Assembly (NCBI GenBank): GCA_033439765.1
Contig: JAULSN010000009.1
Location: forward strand, 806,001-870,000
Reading direction: 5' to 3'
Length of the DNA stretch: 64,000 nucleotides
From: Lasiosphaeria ovina
Lineage: Eukaryota > Ascomycota > Sordariomycetes > Sordariales > Lasiosphaeriaceae
In this document: piece after piece, positions 52,417 through 61,566 of the stretch
Layout of the letters: the number at the start of each line of letters is the position of its first letter
How positions within the stretch are numbered: the stretch's first letter is position 1
The notes under the pieces: model-generated
Told to the model about the DNA's origin: nothing
The model's database searches: none
The model's input: only the letters and a program-made list of their open reading frames with translations
Position numbers and translations under genes: made by a program

Positions 52417-54853
52417 TCAATCCATACGTTGTGCTGGCACACGAAGTGCAAAGCCAGATCTTTTCAGTCTTGCAGGCAACTCTTCTTCTTCAGCCTCTTC
52501 ATCAGCCTCACCTTCATCATCCACCTCTTCAATTTGAGGCTCTGCTTGAGGCTCGAGTTGCGGCTCTGCAGGAACATAGCCGCCTAGTAGTATAGTCCCT
52601 AGGTCCATGGACCGCCTGTTAGGATTGGGAATTTTCCTTCGTTTTTTGGGGCCTAATGCGCTCCAGTTGAGCCTCCAGGGCTTCAATACGGTGTTGCTCG
52701 AGAACCAACTCGGACTGAAGCTTCTCAACGGCTGCCGCAGCTTTCTGGAGCTTCCATCTCGTCCGGGGACTGCTTCCTTTGCTAAAATCCCTAATATGAC
52801 GCCCTGTAGTCTGTGTACTAGGGACTCCGGAGAGGACAGGGGGTTCAGGGGTCTTTGCCCTGTCTTGCTGAATCTCTGGGTGGCTCATGGTTTTTGGCCT
52901 ATTAACAGGCCAATATCCGGTCGTCCGGAATGATGATTTGATGGTTTTTTCTGTCAATGCTTCCTCCCTGGCTACCTTGTAGCAGCGAATGAAGTTGATC
53001 TTGTCAATAGGTGCTGCGTCAGTTAGACTAGCCAACTTTGGAGTTGAAAGGCCCGTTGTCAAGTGGCTGTAAGCCGTGAGAGGTGTGGGCCGACATAAAG
53101 CAAAGGTATGTATTGTTTAGGCCGCATATCGCCATGAAGTCGTCCTATATATATATAAATATATTGTGAGATTACTGGATGAAAGAGCATCAAGGACTTA
53201 TCTCGTACAATCATGTGGCTGCCGTGGCCATCAAGAGTAAGAAGCTGAGCCTCAATTTCGTAGTCCAGGAACCTGTCGGTTTGTGGAATAAAAATATCCT
53301 CAAGCCAGCTGATCGCTATTTGGTTGTCAGTCCAGCCCTTTTCTGTGGCAACGAAGCGCTAGTTGCAGATTTCTGCATTTGCTCTTCAAACCGCGATGTT
53401 TGAAGGTCTTTTCCTTTAAAAATGCTCCCGGATCGAGTGCGAGGCCCCCGGCACCGATGCATTCGATCATGGTGGACCAGCCACGACCTTGGTCGCTTTT
53501 CAGGTAGGATTTCTTCGTCTCTGACGTCCTTAGGACAATGAATCAAGCCCTATATAGTATGAGTAATAGATAATATAGCTAGGTATTATTTACTTACCAA
53601 AGCCCGCCATAATGCCGGCCTTATCGACGTTGAAGGTAAGCTCAGGCCTGATCCAGTCGTAATCTTTCTCCCTCATATTAAAGTACTAGTTGACGGCTTT
53701 GGGATTAAACCCGTTAAAACGAGCGGCTTTCATTCTCTTACCTACTTTAGCTCATTTGAAACTCGCGGGGGAGGCCAGAACCCGCCCCCCTCATATCGCC
53801 ACGGCAATATGACCTGGTTTCTGGTATCGGCTATTCGGAGTTAATCTCGGGCGATTAATGACATTACTGCCGCCGCACTCGAACGGGGAGACTTGGCAAT
53901 TGAATCAAGAGGCTGCGCGGTAGGTGCTCTCCGGGAAAATCGACTGCTAGTGTTATTTCGGTGCCCTGTGTGGTGTGCGAAACCGGAAGACTCTAATTTA
54001 AAGAGTGGCGAGTTGACCGAGACCGAGTTGCGGAGAGATAGCTTGTTATTGTCCTAACCCAGATCTATCGCAACGGATCGTCAGCTCCGGTTAAAAATAG
54101 ATTGAGAGGTATCGATCGGGCAAGGATTCAGCAGAGCCGCAATCCCCTTTCGTCAGAACGATTGGCAGCCTCGAATATTGGTTTTCGCGCTGTTGGCTAA
54201 ATAAGCTTTCTGGACGGGGGCTGCTGGGTGGTATATATCCAAGTTTAAACCTCCAGGTTATTGTCAGGTCCATACCAGCCGAAGCCAGTGAAGTGGCTCA
54301 GCTGGCCTGACTGGGGCGCAAAAAAAGTCAAGTATCTCGAAACCCAAACGCGGAAACAAAAGCTTAATAACGCGGCAGCCGGGGAAAAATGAAAGCATAT
54401 TTGAAATCTAAAATCGGCTACGACCGAGGAGGTCAAGGGTTCAATTCCCGGCTGCGGGAGAAAAAAAAAATGAATAAGAAAAAAATGCGTCCCAACAAAA
54501 AAAGAAAATGAACCCTTGACCTTTTGCTATTTTAGCTCGAATATCAGCCCTACAGGATCTTTTTGCCCTGCTTCTTTACAGAGTCTTGTAGTAATGCTAC
54601 ATAGTGCTGAGTAACTCGGAGCAAAGCCGAGTATTTCCTGCTTGACGATCCAGTCAATGAACCGCTTTTCTTGAGGCTCTGTGAGCCTGCGTTGTGTTTG
54701 GAGGACTTCTTTTTTGGGGGGGACTCTTCTGAGTCGTCGGTTCAACGTTGTATAAGGAAGTCCATGCTTTTGAGCCGCTTTACGAATAGAAAGCTTGTTA
54801 TCTGTGACGTCTAGGTATGCATTGACTATATTATCGTCACTTTTTTCAGACAT
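52417..54853 (-). pseudogene. pogo/Fot1-like transposase (split, frameshifted)
   Basis: The N-terminal helix-turn-helix segment (54853-54540) has SIRKAAQKHGLPYTTLNRRL (psq-type) and RLTEPQEKRFIDWIVKQEILG (CENP-B type). After the insertion, 53750-53600 has MKAARFNGFNPKAVN, TAG in place of Gln, and ELTFNVDKAGIMAGFG carrying the first catalytic Asp. Near 53232 LLTLDGHGSH carries the second Asp. 53062-52614 has APIDKINFIRCYKVAREEALT and TIKSSFRTTGYWPVNR, then a coiled coil. A frameshift at a T6G4 run near 52650 leads to the acidic C-terminus ending at 52417. DDE_1 transposases cut and paste DNA at TA. Stops, frameshifts and the insertion make this copy inactive. Confidence 0.75.
53754..54530. mobile_element. 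777-bp nested insertion with 8-bp target duplication
   Basis: The transposase coding sequence is interrupted between 53753 and 54531. TTTAGCTC occurs at 53746-53753 and again at 54531-54538, as a target duplication would. The insert has no coding capacity. It contains a tRNA-like A-box word (tggctcagctgg, 54292-54303) and a B-box word (gggttcaattcc, 54437-54448), then an A-rich stretch. An exact 14-bp inverted repeat joins 54430-54443 and 54509-54522, and 'gcagccggg' (54374) pairs with 'cccggctgc' (54447). It could be a tRNA-derived SINE-like element or a non-autonomous hAT (8-bp duplication). Confidence 0.55.
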
Positions 54854-55149
54854 TGTGGTGGTATAAGTTACTATTCACACTCAAAGGTAGGGGGAGAAGA
54901 ATGTCAGGAAGCTAATTTTGAGTTAATTTGGAGTCACTTTGCGACGATGTAGCGAAAAGAGTAGGGCTTGTGGGCTGACAAATCTACACTAAGATTAAAC
55001 TGCATGCAATCCCATAACTCGGTCAATTGTTTGCTTGCGAATAGCTTCATAATTGACTACGTTATTGTTGTTCAAAAAGGGAGTGTTTTGGTGTAAAGGG
55101 TGATCCACTGCTAGGGTGATCCGTTGGGGGGTTGGGGGGTGGGGTATGG

Positions 55150-55262
55150 TAGTGCCTTTTTTTTATTGTTTTGACCCTCTTGTGAGGGGACCTTGCACTT
55201 GTGACCGCTAACTTTCGCCCTGATTTTACTGTTGTTTTTGGTGTTGTGGTGTTTTTCCACCG
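55150..55262 (-). repeat. Dispersed repeat, copy of 43340-43460
   Basis: Reverse-complement partner of 43340-43460. It lies immediately outside the pogo element's right end, so the element inserted beside or into this repeat. Confidence 0.65.
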
Positions 55263-55267
55263 CTTCA

Positions 55268-55650
55268 CTAGCTAAGAGCTGGATTGTTGTTGAATTCCAC
55301 GCCAGACGAGTTTGGCTGGTTATACATGCCGTAGCCCGACTGGGGGATGTGTTGCACCTGCATGCTGAGGAGCATGCGAAGCTGCTCGTCGAGGCTCCTC
55401 CTCGCACGTTTCGACTCCGGCGTGAAGCTCTCGTGGAGCTCCCTATGCCTCCGCTGCCAGTCGCGCCTCATCTCGGTCTCTTTCTCGCGCTATTCGCCAT
55501 CCTCTTTCCCGCCGCCCGGCAACTTCTTCCGCGCTTCTTCCAACTCTTTGACCTGCCCCCTCCTCTCCTTTAGTTCGGTTTCTGGACGCGAGCATTCGGC
55601 ATGCAGGTCGCCGTTTTCTACACGAAAACGTTCAGCTTTCTCATCCCGTC
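55268..55650 (-). pseudogene. Coiled-coil protein C-terminus with one TAG
   Basis: Reading right to left, a frame has ENGDLHAECSRPETELKERR, KELEEARKKLPGGG, an in-frame TAG, then EKETEMRRDWQRRHRELHESF and DEQLRMLLSMQVQHIPQSG before a stop at 55268. It is a charged helical protein with a Gln/Asn/Gly tail. Upstream, the sequence is replaced by microsatellites and the MITE. Unknown function; it may belong to an unrecognised transposon. Confidence 0.35.
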
Positions 55651-55777
55651 AGTAGGCCTCTCCAACTCTGTCTGTCTCTGTCTCTTTGTGCCTACCCTGC
55701 CATACCCTGCCTGCCTGTGTGTGTGTGTGTGTGTGCATTTTGGTCGGCAACTCAACTGCGGACGGGCATAGCACAGA

Positions 55778-56002
55778 TTTCGAGCGTAGCGAGCAGCCCG
55801 CGGCAGGCGCCCCCGGAGGGCCGCCGGAGGCAAAAAGAAAGAAGGAAAAGAGAAATAAACCACCACGGTACGGGGGGACAGGGCAAGACTTTGCGTTTCT
55901 CTCGCATATATATACACTAGGTAGGTGGGAAACTATGTGTAAGGTAATGCCTCCGGCGGCCCTCCGGGGGCGCCTGCGGCGAGCTGCTCGCTGCGCTCGA
56001 AA
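55778..56002 (+). mobile_element. MITE-like element, copy A (225 bp)
   Basis: Terminal inverted repeats of about 54 bp: tttcgagcg-agcgagcag then cgcccccggagggccgccgg at the left, with the exact inverted counterpart ending cgctcgaaa at the right. The interior includes aaataaaccaccacgg and a ttctctcgcatatatata stretch. Copy B lies at 61786-62001 in the opposite internal orientation. No coding capacity. No clear target duplication. Confidence 0.75.
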
Positions 56003-57200
56003 GTCGTTTTTGACTTGTGCTAGCGCTACTCGAAATGGACGCTTGGGTAATCGTGGAAGATGTTGTCAAAAAAAACGGCGAGATGCTGGCGACGACTTCC
56101 TCTTTCTGGCTTTGGATGTCCTGGAAGGGAGGGAAAGACCGCATCGAAACCTAAAAGTCGGTTGCGCGACCTGGAGATGTGTAGGTTGTGAGAGTTCGGG
56201 AGGGTCTGGAGGTTCCGAGGGGTCTAGTTGTGTAGTCGGAGTGGCCGCGGCGGTGGTCTTGGAGTACGGACGAGCCAAACGCAGTCCTCTGCCTTTGGCG
56301 CAGTTTGGGGGATCTTGTTCATGCAGTGCGGGCAGACGAGGCAGAACGCCGGGGGGTTGATGTGGCTGGCCGTGCGGCGCAGCGGGACGCGAACGCCCTC
56401 GTCGAGTTTCGGGGCTTCGCAGCAGGGATCAGAGAGACAGACATCCAGGCCATGTACGCAGGAGGTGGCAGCGGGACGCTGTCTGCCACAGTGTTCAGGA
56501 CAGGACAGGGGGGGGACTTTTGCTTTTCTCTCACACACACACACAAAACATATAGACAAGGCAATTATAAGGTAGTAAGGTGAGGAAAAGCTCAGAAGAA
56601 ACCCAGCAGATTCGGGAGTTTGTTCGGTTAGTCGATGCCATGTACGATTTGAAAGGGTCAGTCTATCTTTTTCTTTCCGAGGGAGAGAACATAGGTAAGT
56701 GACCTATATAGCTGTCACTGTCGCGGTCTGTGAGCTTGCCACCGGAGCGGAAATCGATGGCATCGGCAGTACGCCAGTAGTCTGCGCAGCAGGGAGCGAA
56801 GCAATCGAAGACGCTAGAGCGATCAAAAAACCACTGGGCAGGCTGGGCAGCGAAAGTCCAGGTAGTAGGCAACTCTCTCTCTCTCTTCCTTATTCTCTCT
56901 TCGTACCCTGCCTTGTGTACGGACTGAGGTGGTGGTGCGCTGCGCTGGTAGTCGCTGGTTGAGCGATGCACGCGAGCCTAGGGGTTCAGTCACTGCGCTT
57001 ATGCAAGCGACAGCGATTGTGGCGGCGAGAGCACCTCTGGGTGTGAGCAGAGCCCGTTGCGCAGCAAAACAAGCCAGGGTTGTTTTGTCCCTCAGTTGTC
57101 TCTTTGGAAAGAGTCAGTGCCGGAAGCCACACACTTTCCAAGGTTCGAAAGGCCTTAATAACACTCTACGGCTCGCCCTAAGCGTTTTTCGTCGAGGTAC
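56003..57200. other. Repeat-rich stretch; inverted partner of 63770-63850
   Basis: 56305-56370 is the reverse complement of 63775-63850 (gttctgcctcgtctgcccgc core); both encode a CPHCMNKIPQ-like peptide on opposite strands. A CA microsatellite lies at 56531-56546. Frames at 56228-56583 are open on both strands. No gene is called. Confidence 0.45.
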
Positions 57201-57201
57201 C

Positions 57202-57960
57202 TTATCCTTGTAGAGGGTTCAGCTGATCTTGCGAGAGGTTCTGCTGGGACTGCTGAGGGCGAGTCGATGGCCATGGATGTTGGTTCGACATTTTAGTTTG
57301 AGCAGTGATTGGTTGGACAGTGGCTGGTAGGAAAATGGCTGGTTGGGGCGATGATGACAGTCGTGTGATCCGTGATGACAATGGTGGTAGAGTTACTCGT
57401 ACTTGCTGGATTTGGTGTTGTTTTGGTGAGACAGTTGGAGCTGACAGGATTGGTACTGGTGATCGTGGCAGGTTGGGTAGGAATCTTTGGAGAAACTGGG
57501 TCTTGGTGTCTCTTCCTTCCAGTCTTGGTGCCAAGTTCCAGGTAGCACGTCTGGTTCGCTTGTGGGCTGGGTGACTGGAATAGGTTCAACCGATTCTGCG
57601 AGAGTCTGGGAGACTAATTTGGCGGTGGGTGCAATTGTTGCCCACAACGGCCGCTGTGCGGGCGGCGCTGTTTCCACGACTGGCAGCTGGTGAATCTGCG
57701 GGAGTGGAGTGGTTGTGCGGGCTGTGTGCTGGGGACGACTGATTGTCGCGCGATTGGCTGCTGCAAAGGTTGGATTAAAGAAGTAGTTGGCGATGGTTGC
57801 TGCAATGATGAGACAACTGGTGCCAATGGTTGTTGGTCCTCAATAATTGTGACTCTGGCTCTGGTTCTGCCGTTTGCTTTGTTTGGCAAAAGTGAGGCCA
57901 TATTTGAAGCCCAAAAAGGCATATTGGGCTTGATTCGAGTGTCTGTACTGATTTGAACTG
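57202..57960 (-). pseudogene. Pro/Gln/Thr/Ser-rich low-complexity coding relic
   Basis: Three minus frames (57202-57534, 57293-57589, 57393-57677) are open and strongly enriched in P, Q, T and S (QPITAQTKMSNQHPWPSTRP; SHFPTSHCPTNHCSN). Upstream to about 57870 the same composition continues. Such disordered segments occur in fungal transcription regulators and in transposon ORFs; none is identifiable. It lies directly after the hAT 3' end on the same strand. Confidence 0.3.
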
Positions 57961-58044
57961 GATCTGAAAAAGTTAGTCCGGCCCGGGCCATGTACAATTC
58001 TGCATCCCGGGACGCCGGAAGCCAACTATGCCCAGCACCCGGCT

Positions 58045-60290
58045 TCAAGAGAGGCCATTTCGCAGACAATTAACAAGGCATAGAAGCTTGTGAATGGTAT
58101 CACCATGAAGCTTGTGTCTTTGAAGACCAATGAGCAGTTTGGCGACGCTGAATAGCCTCTTGCAGTCAGCTGACATCGCCGGGATAGAAAGGATGTCAAA
58201 GTCCATGCGAGAAAGCCGTGGAAAGTCCCCCCTCTCAATCCACCAAGCCAGCACGTCATCAACAGGTTTGACGACTTCTTGAAGGTATTCCTGAAGCTCT
58301 GATCTGTTGGCGGCGGGCTCAACGTAGTAGTTAGACCCGTAAGGTAATCGTTGGACCGGTCGGTGTTGGCTCTTAGCGGCACGTCAGGAACCTCGATGTG
58401 GGGGTAATGCGAGTCGAAGAACGCAGTGGCTAGGGCCAGGATGACGAACCATCGCGACCCAGTGAATTGGTGTTGCTTCCAGCATCGTGATGTATTTCTT
58501 GAGCTTCGTAATTGCCCGGTCGAGGCTCTGTGCGATGAAGAGGGTAGTGTCGTCGCCGAGAAGGTGCCCGGGCGCCGCGGCAGGGTCGGGAGCCGGCGTA
58601 CGAAGACTGGCGACGATGTTGACATCTGGAGGCATCATGGAGCCGGCCCGGGTGCGGCGGGGGGTACTGAGTTCGAAGTCCTGTAGATGATTAGGGCGCT
58701 GGCTAGCTCGTTGCGATCTTCTTGGTGTTGAGGGAGGCCCTGCAACGCGAATTTCATCAAGAACCGGCTCGGGCGTAGGACTTCGGGCTGCAGGGCGGGC
58801 AGGTGCAAAGGTAAGCCTGCGATTCGAAAACTCTTCAACCAAGTAACACATTGTGGGGATGACTTCAGAGAAGAGTGGCTTGTTAGACTCGAATCTCTTC
58901 GTGATAACCTTGAATGGTTCCAACTGGGCTAATATTTCGGTTAAAATGAGCCAGTCTTCGTCGCTCAACACATCCTTGGCTGGCACTGACTTCGTAGGGC
59001 CGTTGTACCGGGATGACTGGTAACACCATAAATCCAACATATCGCGAAGTCGTATAGGCCTCTGAATCATGTAGTACGTCGAATTCCACCGTGTACTGTT
59101 GTCAGCTAGTAGCTGGAGGCCAGCCACGTCCTCGTCGAAGAAGCCCTGCTCACTAAGATCGCCATATTCATCAACACCGAGTGTTCTTTTAGTGACGTCG
59201 ATAAATGAATCACAGCGCTGTGGACTGTACCGTATGTAGTAGACGAGGTTGTGAAGCTTACCGACTGGCCCTCTCTTACGCCATTCGGCTAGCTTCCTGT
59301 CTTCTTCACTCATGTTCGCTACCACGCGGTATTCCGAAGCCCTCTGCATACCCAGACTGCTGCCTCGAGGAAGGCTTTCGCCGAGAGGTTGATAATGTGG
59401 CCAAACAACGGACCCGGCGTAAGGCTTCCAACCGAAGACGACCGCGGGCATCAATACCAGGCAAAAGCTGCTCAAGCATATACCGAATGTAGGTATCGTT
59501 GTCAGGCGCATTATCGGCTTGAAAGAAGCCAACCGAGTCGCTCAAGCCGGCGTCCTGAATGATGTTGAGGATGACTGCGCCTAGGTTTGTGCCTTCGTGA
59601 GATCCCCAGGTGCGCGGCACACCGAGGGTACAGTTGGTGACCTTTCCAGAGGCATCAACAAAGTGAACGAAGACCCCGAAAAGCGAGTAGGCATTTGGCG
59701 AAGTCCAGCCGTCAAAGGAGATGTATTTTTGGTGAGGGCTACTAGCTAGCCTAATGCGCAGTTGTTGTGACGTATGTTCGAATCTTTGGTCAATCCAAGC
59801 CTTGATCGTAGGGGCAGTGCGCGACAACAAGGTCTCCGAAATACCCGGCGAAATGAGGCTCATCATATGGCGGAAGGAAGGACTTTTGATCATGTGGAAA
59901 GGAATGGATTCCGAAATAATCCAGTTGACAACGGCATCCTTGAAAGCACCGGCTTACGGCCTGGAAATGGGGACAACATGTTGCGCTCTTGTTGATGCGG
60001 CTGGGCGTTGTTGCTCAAGGACATTCGCATACCTCGACCTCTTGCTTGACGGCGGGGGTTACTTCTCGCCGCCATACACGCCGGTATACCGAGATGACTA
60101 GAAGCCGAAGACGTGGCGATGGAATTGAAAAGTATTCCTTCAACACACGAGGAGCAGAGCCAAAAGGAACCTTCGAGCCGGGCCCGGGAAGCGCTCAAAC
60201 TGACCAAAAACGTGCCATGTGCGGTAATCCACGACCTCCTCTTCCTCTTCTTGTAAATCCAGTCTTCCGACACGTATCGCGATCCCCTCA
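58045..60290 (-). pseudogene. hAT-superfamily transposase, frameshifted
   Basis: Reading right to left: a BED-type zinc finger (KRRSWITAHGTFL, FWLCSSCVEGILFN..SSHL, about 60270-60110); VNWIISESIPFHMIKSPSFR and PTIKAWIDQRF; KYISFDGWTSPNAYSLFGVF and FFQADNAPDNDTYIRYML (59893-59440, the RNase-H-like core with the catalytic Asp residues); EEDRKLAEWRKRGPVGKLHN and NSTRWNSTYYMIQRPIRLRD (59280-59040); and finally the C-terminal dimerisation domain FPRLSRMDFDILSIPAMSADC with RLFSVAKLLI (58220-58110), ending NGLS. The order is that of Restless-like fungal hAT transposases, which cut and paste with 8-bp duplications. At least four frameshifts disable it. Element ends were not located with confidence. 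Confidence 0.75.
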
Positions 60291-60711
60291 AACGAACGCA
60301 AGGCCAGGTATTCATGTCAACAGACAGGGTGTTCACGTCGACGGGGTTCAGTGCTTCGAGCTGGCTCGCGAGGGTCGCTGTGGCCTAACTGGCAGTGAGG
60401 TCGAAAGGGAGGGGGGCTCGCGGGCCGTTTCGACGCCGTGGAGGCCGGGGAGCCGGGAGGACTGTCGGAAATGCTAGACATCGTGACTTCGAAGCAGTAT
60501 TACTGCGTAGGAATGCGAGGTTTGTAGTTGTGTAGGCTTGCAGGCGAGGTTCGCGGTGGCCTGGGTCAATTTTTGCAGGAATACTGAGCCTACCATGCAA
60601 ATGCAGAGTTTTCGCCTTGGAAATCCACTTTTTCCTAGGCCCGGAAGGTGCCGCCAGTACACTGCACTATGGTAAGAAATGGGCTTCTATCCATTTCCCA
60701 GAAAAAGGCGG
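60291..60711. other. No recognisable gene
   Basis: Probably the 5' flank of the hAT element. Short frames only. Confidence 0.35.
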
Positions 60712-60716
60712 TCTTC

Positions 60717-60901
60717 TGTCGGAAGAAGCCGCATTTGAGCCACATGTGGGCGCAGGTGGCGTATATGCTAGACCCCCTACGGCCTAGGCTGTGTAAGCCG
60801 AATGCGACTTATACCGGTATCTAGGCTATGCCCACCTTTCTTTCTTCTTCCTAATACAAGCACTCTTTTGCCCTCACTTTTGCATACCGTTGGATGTGAC
60901 A
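60717..60901 (+). repeat. Solo LTR (185 bp) with 5-bp target duplication
   Basis: Begins TGTCGG and ends ATGTGACA, flanked by TCTTC at 60712-60716 and 60902-60906. It resembles the LTRs at 48850 and 51606 (tatgctaga, cctaggc, gcccacctttctttcttctt, ctaatac) but is diverged. It is the product of recombination between two LTRs of a related element. Confidence 0.85.
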
Positions 60902-60906
60902 TCTTC

Positions 60907-61566
60907 TACCCCTGAAAATGCATTTTTTCATGGCACGGAACTTGCCGTTGATATCCTTATTTTGGGGGGAAATAGCCTGTAAAAAGGGATTAAAGCAATT
61001 TCAGAGAGCATTTCTATACACTGTTAAAATCGTTGCCTGCACTGTAGGTATATCAGCGCCGAGTCCTTACAGCTCGCCGCCTAGGAAATTACCATATTTG
61101 TTGGAAAGCTGGCACCAAAGTAGGCCCAGAATCGGTTCAAATGTAACAGTCTAATTGTGTGTAGAGTATTGGGGAAGTCCTTGGGACCTCCCAGCTGGGG
61201 ACCCCATTTTACCCTGAAAAAGAGGGGGTTTCCTGGGCTTGGCCCAGAAGGTTGCCTTGCATGCGCCTGCAGGTCAGACTGCCGGCGAATTCCGGGCTTG
61301 GTCAGGACCTCGAAAATCCAACAACAATCTTACAGCCAAAATTACCACTTTCGCTGGCTGCACCGCTCCAAGCGCTGGCAACACAATTGTACCGCAATTG
61401 CACCTCGCCGCCGTCTCTTAAGTCAACACACTTCCGAAGGCGGTAATTCCAGCTCAGGGCCGTAGAATCGCCCAACTCGTTCAAATCTACAATAAAAATC
61501 GAAGCTGGCTGGCTTCGTTGAATTTGCTTACGTAACATGGCTGCGGCCTGTTACAACTGCTCACAA
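60907..61566. other. No recognisable gene; flank of the MULE
   Basis: Two plus frames near 100 codons (61157-61465) have no recognisable domain. This interval should contain one end of the MULE, but I could not identify its terminal inverted repeat. Confidence 0.35.

Larger units (their letters stand above)
52275..55149 (-). mobile_element. pogo/Fot1-like DNA transposon with a nested insertion
   Basis: Terminal inverted repeats of about 70-75 bp: 52275-52350 (ccatgccccacctccc... and caccctagcagtggatcacc) matches the reverse complement of 55066-55149. TA dinucleotides flank both ends (52273-52274, 55150-55151), the target site of Tc1/mariner-superfamily elements. Without the 777-bp insert at 53754-54530 the element is ~2.1 kb, normal for fungal Fot1/pogo elements. 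It encodes the transposase on the minus strand. Confidence 0.8.

Noticed and set aside
54374..54460. A second tRNA gene suggested by a T-arm-like ggttcaattcc and pairing gcagccggg/cccggctgc
   Set aside because: No proper anticodon arm or acceptor pairing; A-box and B-box words are 145 bp apart. Treated as a SINE-like feature instead.
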